From Atopsyche davidsoni (taxonomy: Eukaryota; Arthropoda; Insecta; Trichoptera; Hydrobiosidae): a stretch of 64,000 bases of DNA. The DNA lies in NCBI GenBank assembly GCA_022113835.1, contig JAILWY010000010.1:6287501-6351500 (forward strand). The letters are read 5' to 3'. The position numbers and the translations under genes were made by a program. This document shows, one piece after another, positions 57,401 through 64,000 of this stretch. The notes beneath the pieces are model-generated. The model made no database searches, was not told where the DNA came from, and saw nothing but the letters and a program-made list of their open reading frames with translations. Numbering within the stretch: position 1 is the stretch's first letter; every line of letters starts with the position of its first letter.

Positions 57401-58220
57401 CGATTGCATTGTAAAGTCAAACAGTCACGGTAATTCCTGGAAATGATTTTCAGACGTGAGTACCACTCTAGACGGCGATCAGCTTTGACGTTCTGTGAAT
57501 ATTTGATGAAACGACTGCTGGTTTAACTGACTATAATTGAAGAGACACGACACTCAATACTTATATCTTTATTCTGATGCAGTTCTCAGTTGTCAATAAC
57601 AAAGAGCTGCTTTGTAGCTTTATAGCTCAATATCATTATAACTTTGGATGAAGCAAATAACTGATGTTCTTTTTTATTCCGTTTATTTTTTTAATTTTTA
57701 ACCAGGTGCAAGGGAAAAAAAGCATTTAGAGATATAAACTCTCTAGTGTAGATCTTTTCAGGTTTTCCATTACGCAGTAATCTAAATAATGAGGTTTATT
57801 TAAATTAGACTGTCAAATTTGATCTTGGATATTTTTTACTGCTTGCTTGCCAACCTTCTCCCTTGAGGCTTCTTTCTATAATGGACTCGTCGTTTTCAGA
57901 TTATCAGGATTTGGATATATTCCGTTTGCGGAATTAAAATATAAAGTAATTCAATAAATCCTTTGCAGTAACCATTTTTGCCTTATTTTTTATTAATTAT
58001 TCTTTCCTTGCTGGTTAAATGAACAAAATCTCCATAATTTACGGAAATCAGAAGTTCATGTTTTATGATTACCATTTTTTAATAAATAGAATATATTTTG
58101 GAATATTTTTTTGTACGTACCATGCTGCGTCAATCGGGTCTCCCTCTGTGATTACTCGGAATATGTAGAGAAAACAAGTCAATAGCTTGAAAAACAGATT
58201 TGCGATCCGTATCCTCAGAC
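24229..58220 (-). CDS. SLO2: SLO2/KCNT sodium-activated-type potassium channel (21 exons in window, N-terminus missing)
   Basis: Tetrameric high-conductance potassium channel subunit of the plasma membrane, homologous to vertebrate KCNT1/KCNT2 (Slack/Slick). In order: S1 ([13 protein letters not shown]), S2 ([19 protein letters not shown]), S3, S4 ([16 protein letters not shown]), S5, selectivity filter [11 protein letters not shown] and S6. Then RCK1 ([34 protein letters not shown] linker), RCK2 ([41 protein letters not shown]) and a Ser/Arg- and Gln-rich tail. Near-identity of these motifs to KCNT1 makes the family certain. In-window exons total 3944 bases with every splice phase compatible, giving 1313 full codons and TGA. 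S4 lacks the regular arginine ladder of Kv channels, as in all SLO2. The exon carrying the usual ENTFKERL-type N-terminal segment is not within 58221-64000. Introns total about 30 kb. Confidence 0.95.
25191..25396 (-). CDS. SLO2: SLO2 exon T, last part of RCK2
   Basis: Acceptor TTTATTAG, donor [31 protein letters not shown] and [20 protein letters not shown] match the KCNT1 C-terminus. Confidence 0.93.
26383..26487 (-). CDS. SLO2: SLO2 exon S
   Basis: Acceptor TATACAACAG, donor GGG|GTAAGG; 35 codons, phase 0 at both ends ([24 protein letters not shown]). It could be a skipped or alternative cassette, since its removal keeps the frame. Confidence 0.82.
26488..28947 (-). other. SLO2 intron with TA/TG microsatellite
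   Basis: AT-rich intron between exons S and R. A compound (TA)n(TG)n tract at 27326-27424 accounts for the Cys-Val repeat frame on +. Frames at 27671-27856 and 28060-28350 are not gene-like. Confidence 0.75.
29008..29139 (-). CDS. SLO2: SLO2 exon R, RCK2 (alternative longer form to 28948)
   Basis: Acceptor TTTAAATTTAAG; encodes [20 protein letters not shown] and [10 protein letters not shown]. Two good donors are in phase 0: AAC|GTGAGT at 29008 and TCG|GTGAGT at 28948. The longer form adds 20 residues. Confidence 0.9.
29221..29406 (-). CDS. SLO2: SLO2 exon Q, RCK2
   Basis: Acceptor GACTTTGCAG, donor TCC|GTAAGT; 62 codons, phase 0 at both ends. [20 protein letters not shown] and [12 protein letters not shown] are diagnostic. 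Confidence 0.96.
29407..31810 (-). other. SLO2 intron, no further feature
   Basis: AT-rich; nothing recognised beyond short A and T runs. Confidence 0.7.
31886..31997 (-). CDS. SLO2: SLO2 exon P, RCK2 (alternative longer form to 31811)
   Basis: Acceptor GTTTTTGCAG. The donor ATGGAAAAG|GTACAA gives the vertebrate-like junction LSKMEK-CEKERGS. A second in-frame donor, GCGCTG|GTACTT at 31811/31810, would add 25 residues. Encodes [19 protein letters not shown]. Confidence 0.88.
32334..32468 (-). CDS. SLO2: SLO2 exon O, RCK2
   Basis: Acceptor CTTTCAG, donor TTCAA|GTACGA. Encodes [20 protein letters not shown] and VAVQTMFK. Confidence 0.95.
32554..32904 (-). CDS. SLO2: SLO2 exon N, start of RCK2
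   Basis: Acceptor CCTCGGCAG, donor GACTC|GTAAGT; the largest internal exon. Encodes [34 protein letters not shown] and [18 protein letters not shown]. The position of the vertebrate sodium-site motif reads ERRPNI. Confidence 0.95.
33882..33938 (+). repeat. (GGGCGA)n G-rich array
   Basis: About seven to eight copies of a GGGCGA hexamer with G-runs of three to five in the + strand, inside a CpG-rich block (33850-34000). The + strand satisfies the four-G-run rule for a G-quadruplex; the SLO2 pre-mRNA carries the C-rich complement. The Arg-Pro repeat frame on - is a by-product. Confidence 0.85.
34000..36314 (-). other. SLO2 intron, AT-rich part
   Basis: No exon with compatible phase, no repeat of note. 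Frames at 34448-34663 and 34654-34857 look like chance. Confidence 0.65.
36315..36471 (-). CDS. SLO2: SLO2 exon M, acidic linker
   Basis: Acceptor TGTAACTGCAG, donor [24 protein letters not shown] matches KCNT1 GSRRPSIAPV, followed by an acidic run ([16 protein letters not shown]). Confidence 0.9.
37836..37997 (-). CDS. SLO2: SLO2 exon L, linker
   Basis: Acceptor CTACTTTCCCAG, donor CAGAG|GTAAAT. Encodes [20 protein letters not shown] and [10 protein letters not shown]. There is no close vertebrate counterpart; membership is supported by phase and position. Confidence 0.82.
37998..42729 (-). other. SLO2 intron of 4.7 kb
   Basis: Mostly AT-rich. A small GC patch at 39690-39800 has two good - strand donors (GACGAA|GTAAGT and ATTACC|GTAAGT) and could hold a minor exon. 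A GC patch at 41930-42060 is unassigned. Confidence 0.55.
42730..43037 (-). CDS. SLO2: SLO2 exon K, end of RCK1 and Pro/Ala-rich linker
   Basis: Acceptor GTTGTTGGCAG, donor GTCT|GTGAGT in phase 1, which fits exon L (T joined to AC). Encodes [19 protein letters not shown] and [11 protein letters not shown], then a tract of alternating Pro and Ala. The frame stays open and GC-rich past the donor to a TAG at 42629, so a retained-intron isoform ending there is possible. Confidence 0.9.
43112..43431. mobile_element. Candidate solo LTR in SLO2 intron
   Basis: A 320-base block begins TGTAACGTGCC and ends GACCGTAACA, i.e. the TG...CA ends of an LTR. It is flanked on both sides by ATAT, a possible target-site duplication, though in low-complexity DNA. 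The inside is GC-richer (43240-43390) than the intron. No internal retrotransposon genes are present. An unrelated DNA element remains possible. Confidence 0.5.
43654..43717. repeat. Perfect 27-bp palindrome from two opposed SINE tails
   Basis: Arms 43654-43680 and 43691-43717 are exact inverted copies around a 10-base loop. The right arm matches 3764-3790 (SINE acceptor strand plus tail) with one difference, so both arms are fragments of that SINE family in opposite orientation. Confidence 0.85.
43740..43889 (-). CDS. SLO2: SLO2 exon J, RCK1
   Basis: Acceptor TTGATACCAG, donor CGCAA|GTAAGA. Encodes [16 protein letters not shown] and [16 protein letters not shown]. The donor is followed 22 bases later by a perfect palindrome. 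Confidence 0.95.
43890..45146 (-). other. SLO2 intron, no further feature
   Basis: A B-box-like stretch near 44100-44125 (GAGGTCCAATCCC) lacks the rest of a tRNA. A GC-richer patch at 44940-45035 is unassigned. Confidence 0.55.
45147..45344 (-). CDS. SLO2: SLO2 exon I, RCK1
   Basis: Acceptor GATGTCCAG, donor GGCCA|GTAAGT. Encodes [17 protein letters not shown] and [18 protein letters not shown]. Confidence 0.95.
45345..45857 (-). other. SLO2 intron, no further feature
   Basis: A 513-base intron; nothing recognised. Confidence 0.7.
45858..46015 (-). CDS. SLO2: SLO2 exon H, RCK1
   Basis: Acceptor TTTTTGTCCAG, donor TTACG|GTACAA. Encodes [20 protein letters not shown] and [15 protein letters not shown]. 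Confidence 0.95.
46016..48304 (-). other. SLO2 intron containing a SINE head
   Basis: AT-rich, with the tRNA-like segment at 48041-48106 and a CpG-richer patch at 47660-47740 of unknown nature. Confidence 0.6.
48041..48106 (+). repeat. tRNA-Lys-like SINE head
   Basis: TAGCTGAGTCACTGAGGCA resembles the A-box and D-arm of tRNA-Lys (TAGCTCAGTCGGTAGAGCA). It is followed by CATCAGACC and a decayed B-box, GCAATTCGAAGC. It is diverged and has no closed acceptor stem, hence not a functional tRNA gene. Confidence 0.5.
48305..48532 (-). CDS. SLO2: SLO2 exon G, start of RCK1
   Basis: Acceptor TTGATAG, donor CAG|GTACAC; 76 codons. [20 protein letters not shown] and [19 protein letters not shown] are SLO2 signatures. 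Confidence 0.96.
48533..49357 (-). other. SLO2 intron, no further feature
   Basis: AT-rich 825-base intron; nothing recognised. Confidence 0.7.
49358..49541 (-). CDS. SLO2: SLO2 exon F, pore and S6
   Basis: Acceptor TTTTTTTAG, donor CAG|GTCTGA. Carries the selectivity filter [13 protein letters not shown] and S6 ([15 protein letters not shown]). Confidence 0.96.
49760..49854 (-). CDS. SLO2: SLO2 exon E, S5
   Basis: Acceptor TTTTTTCTAG, donor ACAAG|GTTCAG. The donor is unusual (GTTCAG), but the phase and the KCNT1 alignment (FTSVCGIQH across the junction) support it. Confidence 0.9.
49855..50470 (-). other. SLO2 intron with a small GC patch
   Basis: A GC-richer stretch at 50295-50400 stands out, but neither strand gives an exon with compatible phase and borders. 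Confidence 0.5.
50471..50554 (-). CDS. SLO2: SLO2 exon D, S4
   Basis: Acceptor TTTCTTTCCAG, donor TTT|GTAAGT; 28 codons. [18 protein letters not shown] matches KCNT1 almost exactly. Confidence 0.95.
50984..51058 (-). CDS. SLO2: SLO2 exon C, S3
   Basis: Acceptor TTTCTTACAG, donor ACT|GTAAGT; 25 codons, phase 0 at both ends: [12 protein letters not shown] to TTIPFAVT. Confidence 0.94.
51059..52308 (-). other. SLO2 intron, AT-rich part
   Basis: Nothing recognised apart from short A and TA runs near 51808-51835. Confidence 0.65.
52309..52609. repeat. 10-bp tandem array, about 30 copies
   Basis: The unit is AGTTCGGTTC. Copies differ at one or two bases (AATTCGGTTC, AGTTCGATTC, AGTTCGGATC) and a few are shortened. 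Direct repeats without spacers; not a CRISPR array. Confidence 0.92.
52610..53600. mobile_element. GC-rich block, probable degenerate transposon
   Basis: Far richer in GC than the intron around it, with broken frames on both strands (102 codons at 52625-52933 on -, 93 at 52902-53183 and 92 at 53319-53597 on +). The + frame segment [19 protein letters not shown] and a nearby CxxC (CARCPLC) are reminiscent of the 3' end of insect non-LTR retrotransposon ORF2, but the likeness is weak. It directly abuts the 10-bp array. Confidence 0.35.
53904..54102 (-). CDS. SLO2: SLO2 exon B, S1-S2 loop and S2
   Basis: Acceptor TCCTTCACAG, donor AAA|GTAAGT. Encodes [22 protein letters not shown] and S2 up to LAYLSYK, aligning residue by residue with KCNT1. 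Confidence 0.95.
54355..54791 (-). pseudogene. Helitron Rep/helicase N-terminal fragment, frameshifted
   Basis: Read on -, 54791-54546 gives the charged repeat typical of insect Helitron N-termini ([18 protein letters not shown]). The frame then breaks: a CRFCQC zinc-knuckle-like piece is in one frame and [34 protein letters not shown] in another (54549-54355). In intact Helitrons, as I recall them, these correspond to GKVKLP and IRSYNS-x-SFGA before the Rep domain. At least two frameshifts and the absence of Rep and helicase domains show it is a relic. Confidence 0.6.
54800..58120 (-). other. SLO2 intron, AT-rich part
   Basis: No exon recognised. A short AACAT run lies at 55933-55955. Frames at 55714-55920 and 56532-56759 look like chance. 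Confidence 0.6.
58121..58220 (-). CDS. SLO2: SLO2 exon A, S1
   Basis: Acceptor TCTTTACAG, donor GCATG|GTACGTAC. Enters with two bases completing a codon, so the missing upstream exon must end in phase 1. Encodes [15 protein letters not shown] (S1) and the start of the S1-S2 loop (EGDPIDAA). Confidence 0.93.
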
Positions 58221-58505
58221 CTGTAAAGAGAGAAATAAACAGTATTAAAATATGTACAAGAAAAAAATCACCAGAACAAAAAATAAGGAATCGATTTTAC
58301 CGGTAAATATACATTCATAAGATCTGCGTATGTTGAGCACAATTAAATTACTTCTTATTGATATAGATATAATCTATCAATTAACTTTTTTAATCTTGAT
58401 AAAAAAAATATAAATAATAAATAATACTATTTAATTCTTAAAAATTGAAAGATTATCATGCCTAATGTCATGGCAGTAAAGTCTAGATACATTCATACAG
58501 TCTAA

Positions 58506-58509
<4 letters not shown>

Positions 58510-58570
<61 letters not shown>

Positions 58571-58581
58571 TATATATATAA
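58510..58581. repeat. TA microsatellite
   Basis: A nearly pure TA tract of about 70 bases, one interruption at 58560-58564. Confidence 0.93.
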
Positions 58582-61157
58582 TAAATAATAATGAAAACGG
58601 GACTTGCTACACATTTATTTATCAGTAAAGTCGTGATATTAATGTAAACTAGAAAATCATTAACTACAATAACATATCGGTCTAACTCAACTACGAGTAT
58701 TATTTTAGAATGAAAAGTTTCCATGTTCCTAAACTATCTCCTATAATTTGAACCTTATTCACAGAGAATAGTATTTATATAAGATAAGCATGTGGCTTCT
58801 CTGTAGATCAGTTTAGAATAACTTATAGTCAGTAAAATAGGTTACCTTAACACAAAATATGTTGTTTTGAATATATAGCTTAAAAAGTAAATATTTCAGA
58901 TCTGCATTCCAAAATATGCAGATTTTTCAGCGGATATCCTTTTATATAATTTAGAAAAAAAAACACAGGCGAAGCAAATTTATTATATAGATAAATAAAA
59001 TATTGACATAGCTTAATCAAAACCTGCTAAATGCTTTTTGGTTTTTACAGCATGAAAAGTTCTGGCATCGTCGGGTCTAATAAAAATGTAATGTGACATT
59101 GGACTTCCAGTTTTGTCTCTAATACATTTATATGGTCGTTTTTATGTACAGATATTTCCACCAAGTAAATTATTTAAAGGTCACCGCTTATAGTCGAGAA
59201 TCTACTATATAAATACTCGACTATAAGCTGGGTGTGCAATTACGGTATTGTAAATTAGGTAAATTATTACAATTTGGGTATTGTAATTGCAAAATAATGT
59301 TATAAAATCTAAACTGACTAGTAAATATTTAACTTTAGTTCGTCGTCCCAACTAACTTTTCCAATGTAAATAAGAACCCAATTTAGGAACCCAAGCAGAC
59401 TAATAAACATTTCTAAAACATCAATATTTTACATTTGTTTATGAATCCTGGGTTAACTTACACTTTAATAATTTAATATAAACTAACTAATAAATTACAT
59501 TAATTTTAGTACATAAAATTAGCAATATTTGTTTTAACAGTAGCTATAAAATGGCTACAAAACAACTAACCAAACACCCATAAACCTAACCTAATTGGAT
59601 AGTTAATTTTATTTTGATAATAATTTTAAAAAAATTATATCAATTCATAACTTAAACTTCTTCTAATTTATGTAAATTGATAAGAATATAAAAATTTAAT
59701 ATTGTACGCTTTTTCAAAATTTTGTTTTAATTATTTCAACCCTTACCACAATATGATAACAAAAATGTTTTAAATTTATAATAAACCTTATCGAATTTCA
59801 AACTTCTAATTGACTTAACGTGACCTCATTTCAACTAAATACCAGAAATATTAATGTAAACAGATTTTATAAATTCGTCTTATTTAAATTCTTATCAATG
59901 AAGCTAATGAAGCCCGTAGCCGACTAACAGATTTGTAAATCCGTTCAAAGACAGACACGGCAAATTATTTATAGAATACTTCTGCTCGGAGTAATTACAG
60001 AGGTTCGAGCAATATGCAAATTGGCGTTGAGATTACATGATAAAGGAATTAGCTTCTAGGGTGAGTGTTTCGAATTCTGATTGTTTTTCAATGCCCTTTT
60101 TGCGTGCGTAACGTTAAATTAAAACACGATTGTACAAGTTTTTAAAGTGGAAAACCAGAGTCCGTAGCTGATTGACCCTTGCAATATATAATAATAAATC
60201 AATGTATGCGATGCAATTTAAGGATATTTTTATTCGATTTATTACTCAATTATTATAGAAGTTTTCATTTTATTGAACCTGACCCTGTGTTACTTGCAAA
60301 ATAAATAACGTGACTCTGCAATAGAGTGACCAGTAAAAATTTATGTCCAATTGAAAAAACAAATAATGGTGGACATAATGTTTGGACATAATTTAAAAAT
60401 AAAATATTGATATTTGAGGTATGTGCAGACACACCGATTGAATTTGGTAAATATTAGATGGATTCATAAAAATTATTAATTAAAACGCTCAGTTTAGTTC
60501 ACAAGTCTTATATTGTTGTTTGTATAGTATTTTAAAACATTTATATTTATTTTAAATACAGACTAGTTAGTATACACTTTTCATTAAATATGATTTATAT
60601 ATAAAACCTTATTGGTCTTTGAATTGAGTTAAATAGAATTGTTCTATAGGAAAAATATCAAAAATGTTCAATTTACTTATTGATTTACACATGATACGGT
60701 GTTATACATTTTATTTATCATTTTCTGAACAATAAGTCATTTTACCTGTGCACTCACATTTAATTTGTTTACATAACTACCTAACATGCATATTAATGAA
60801 TACCAGTCCATACAAAATCCAAAACGAGACAATTTTTCTAATTAAAAATAGTTAGATCATAACACTTCATAATTAAAAAAATTAATACAAATAAAGTATA
60901 TGCTAAAAGATATTCTCATTAAATAACCATAGATGATTTCGTAGTTTGAAGAAGGTTGTGATAATTTAACTGAAAAAAAAAACTTTTCTTTTAATGTTTA
61001 TAAATGATAGCAAACGTGTCTAGGTTACTTTTTATAACAGTTATACTTTATGCAAGACGTGGTGGTTGACCAGTATAATTATTTAAAAAAAACACAAAAA
61101 TAGATATTCTACGAAATTTACTTATCCCAATCGTATATTTATTAAGATTATTACTAA

Positions 61158-61160
<3 letters not shown>

Positions 61161-61220
<60 letters not shown>
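61161..61220. repeat. (TA)30 microsatellite
   Basis: Pure TA tract of 60 bases. Confidence 0.95.
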
Positions 61221-61225
<5 letters not shown>

Positions 61226-64000
61226 ACCTTAAATTTGAAAGTTCACGCAAATATTTAATAAAGAATGATTGAAGTTGCACAAAAATATTTAAAATGCAAT
61301 TTGTTTACGGAATATTAAATGAAACTCAGTAGACTGGTGTTAAATTTGAGATGAATAGACTGAGATTTTGTGAGGCGGATAATCTTGGAACACAAACTTT
61401 TCATACAAAGAAAGCTCCCTGAAATTCAGGCAGCAGTCCACTCGGCAGCTCATGGTGCACCAGGCTGTATTGCCTAACCGGTAGAACGTGAGCTCCGGAA
61501 AATCCGTTCATTACATAAAAAACTAGGCAACTAAGCCGGCGCAGGTCGAGCAGTCCCCGGACGATGCAAATGAGAAAACTTCAACAGTGGTTTTATTTCT
61601 AAAACCCTCGCGAAAGTTAAGCTAGATAAATCCACGAGTGGATGCGACTTCTGCGAGAAAAGCAAGAGTAATTAGAGAAAATTCTCAGCGCATTTATAGA
61701 TTAATAGATATGTATCTTTTAAAACCCTCTTAATTGTACTGCTGTAAGTTTCAAAGTTATTATTACACTGATATCTTGAGATCACGTACTCGTTGTCGTT
61801 GGACGTGCTCTCTGTCTATAAATGTATGTGACTTTGCAAGCTGTTTTATAATAAATTGCTCTTTTTTTATTACATAAAAAATAAAAGGTTTTTTTATATA
61901 CACAGATATACTGTAGATTTTTTATTATGGTACTTAACAGTAAAAAAAAAAACCCTTCTGCGAAACGTTTTCTGTCCAACAAAAAGTCTAAATTCATACA
62001 AAACAGTTTTACAAAAACAATAAAATAGGTTACTAATATGTACTGCCCTTTCTCAAGAATAATCATATTTTATCATGTAGATAGATTTTTTTCGTATGTT
62101 TTCGATTGAATATTGCGATGTTATATTATCTGGGTGAATGTATATTCTCATATCCATGTTCGTTATTAAACAAACACCATTATTCACGTTACAACCTTAA
62201 GTTCCATACGTGATTTGATTTTATTACTAGTGTTATATTTACACAAAGCATGTTGCAATGTAAAACTGTCTTTAAAAACCGATTGTGCACTTTATATTAT
62301 GACAATTTTTCATAAAATTCAAACGCAGAGAATAGTTCAGTTAATATAAAAGCAAACCAAATAAATTAATTTGAGATCGGTTGATATCTCTGAAAATCCA
62401 ATAACCCATTCTATAAAATCAAAACAATTTTAAAGTAACAGTGTCAGTTTTCAAAATAGATGTATGAAGTTCATATAAAGCTCATCTGAAAAGTGTGACG
62501 GGTAAAAGTTTGTAATAGAATATAAGTTTGCAAAAATTGATATAAAAATTGGCTCGACGTGGAAAAAAAAATTCATGCTGATAATGATACATTAGAAATC
62601 AATAAAGCTCATTAACTATTAAAATATTTTTTAATTGTTGATCCTGCATCAGCTTTCTTTCCTAACCGTTTCCAGAAAAAAGTAAATATTCTGTAAATCC
62701 GAATTATTATTTAAAATTTTACACTTACTTTCCTTTGCCTCTTCAACCTTTTATCATAAATGATACTGTAGAAATATACTTCTCATTCTCGTATTAACTG
62801 GTTTTATTGGTCTGATTGTAGAGTGAATATACTATAAATATCTATATAATTTTATTTAACTGAAACCAACGTCAAACCATATAAATTGCTGAATCCCTAC
62901 TAGACTACAACGTTATTACGTAGACATTCTCTATATGTGGGTCATATTTAATAATTATCGATTTCAGTCTTACATAAAATGTAATTTGATTCACTTAGTA
63001 CTTGCACTTTGTAAAACATGCTCTACTCAAGGATGATTTAATAATCAATAAAGCGAAATTATTCAGCGGTTTCACAATTAATACCACTTTCCGGTGCTAA
63101 TACTGCCTATCATTAAAATAAACGAGAATTGCTGATGGAGAATGAATTTCTAAAATATTAAATAAACGCGACACATAATATCTAATATTCTCACAATCTT
63201 TTATATCTTTAACAAAAGCTTTGAATGTGCATTGGATCAAGTCTATATAAAATTACACCAAAGCGGTGACAAATAAATTCTATTGGGATTTTTTAGCATT
63301 TTGATAAACATTCCGTCAAACAAAAAAGTTCAAGTGCGATACCGAAAATCTAACACTCTATATTGCGAAATATTTCTATGAAACTTAAGCTGCAGTACAT
63401 TCGTTTTAAGATCAGAATATCTATGAAAGTAATATGCTTAAAATCCAGCTTAAACAAGTTATTTCAAAGTAGGCCAAAAAAAAAAGGCTTAGTTCAGATT
63501 TTCCGGGTAAAGATCTTTTTAGTACAAAGCTGCAGCAGGCTTCACAAGTTGTAGCCAGTGGCGTTCCATCCGGACCTGTATATGAATGTAGTTATCTTCT
63601 ACTACAAAACTAACTCTATTGATGTCGTTATGCAATTTACTTTGTTTGGATTAAGTTCTCTGGTACAAAATGTTGACTCACTGGGCGGGACTAATTAGAG
63701 TATTTTGGGTTATACTTAAATCAAACAAACCAATTAGGTTAATTTTTATTTGTGTGAACTACAAACAAACATACAAGCATCTGAATAAGTCTTCTAACAA
63801 GAGCTCTTAAAAGTCAGGCTTAGAAATGTAAATTACGGGATTGAAAATAATTACTACAGAACATCGAATTCAAAATCTCATCGCTGATAAATAGTTATGC
63901 TAATAATGATATTACAATAATATTGATTTTTTTAAGTTTAAATAAAGCCATTATGATATGATGATATTCTAAAGGTTGACTGATTTAAAAAATCAATAAG

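Larger units (their letters stand above)
58221..64000 (-). other. SLO2 intron, continues past the window
   Basis: AT-rich. It holds TA tracts (58510-58581, 61161-61220), an inverted repeat with 13-bp perfect arms (59186-59198 and 59216-59228), and two GC-richer patches (59910-60070 and 61400-61570), both containing ATTTGCAT or its complement. The 61.4 kb patch has a 37-codon - frame starting MSCRVDCC that does not match any SLO2 N-terminus and has no donor in the needed phase. Confidence 0.55.

Noticed and set aside
59585..59597. AACCTAACCTAA as an interstitial telomere repeat (CCTAA)
   Set aside because: Only two units, expected by chance in AT-rich DNA.
61381..61570. GC patch with MSCRVDCC frame as SLO2 first exon
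   Set aside because: No SLO2-like residues and no donor giving the phase 1 that exon A needs.

Overview
The window looks like a piece of an insect nuclear genome, most likely a moth or butterfly. The background is very AT-rich. The genes are spliced, with GT-AG introns and GC-richer exons. Tandem TA tracts, tRNA-derived SINE pieces, a decayed Helitron and a possible solo LTR lie between exons. I see no prokaryotic operons, ribosome binding sites, CRISPR arrays or rRNA genes. The insect assignment rests on the best protein match (insect-type SLO2); the lepidopteran assignment is inference from composition and repeats.

Two protein-coding genes can be reconstructed exon by exon, and they converge tail to tail. 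The first is an 11-exon + strand gene at 12802-17888 for a 731-residue ubiquitin-specific protease of the USP47 family. It has a complete catalytic core (Cys130, His380) but lacks the long C-terminal half of vertebrate USP47. The second is a large - strand gene, 58220 down to 24229, for a SLO2/KCNT-type potassium channel. It has 21 in-window exons with consistent splice phases, adding up to 1313 full codons plus the stop. It carries S1-S6 with a TVGYGD pore, an RCK1 domain, an acidic linker, an RCK2 domain and a long Ser/Arg- and Gln-rich tail. The exon or exons encoding the cytoplasmic N-terminus must lie beyond position 64000.

Left of the protease gene (1-12.8 kb) the sequence is AT-rich but punctuated by short GC/CpG-rich islands near 1.6-1.96, 4.14-4.55, 5.76-6.68, 8.24-8.49 and 8.79-8.97 kb. 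The one at 5.94-6.34 kb looks like a CpG-rich 5' leader plus a first coding exon of an unidentified + strand gene; the others are unassigned. The same stretch holds a SINE with a nearly intact tRNA cloverleaf (3699-3770) and an 88%-matched foldback element (4601-4776). The 6.3 kb between the two converging 3' ends holds nothing I recognise.

The SLO2 introns contain the other structured DNA: a G-rich hexamer array (33.88-33.94 kb), a possible solo LTR (43.11-43.43 kb), a perfect 27-bp palindrome made of two opposed SINE-tail fragments 22 nt after a splice donor (43.65-43.72 kb), a tRNA-like SINE head (48.04-48.11 kb), a 300-bp array of a 10-bp unit (52.31-52.61 kb), a GC-rich probable transposon remnant (52.6-53.6 kb) and a frameshifted Helitron fragment (54.36-54.79 kb). 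I found no convincing new multi-gene system. The points most worth following are the C-terminally short USP47 paralogue, two pairs of in-frame alternative donors in SLO2, and an altered sodium-site motif in RCK2.
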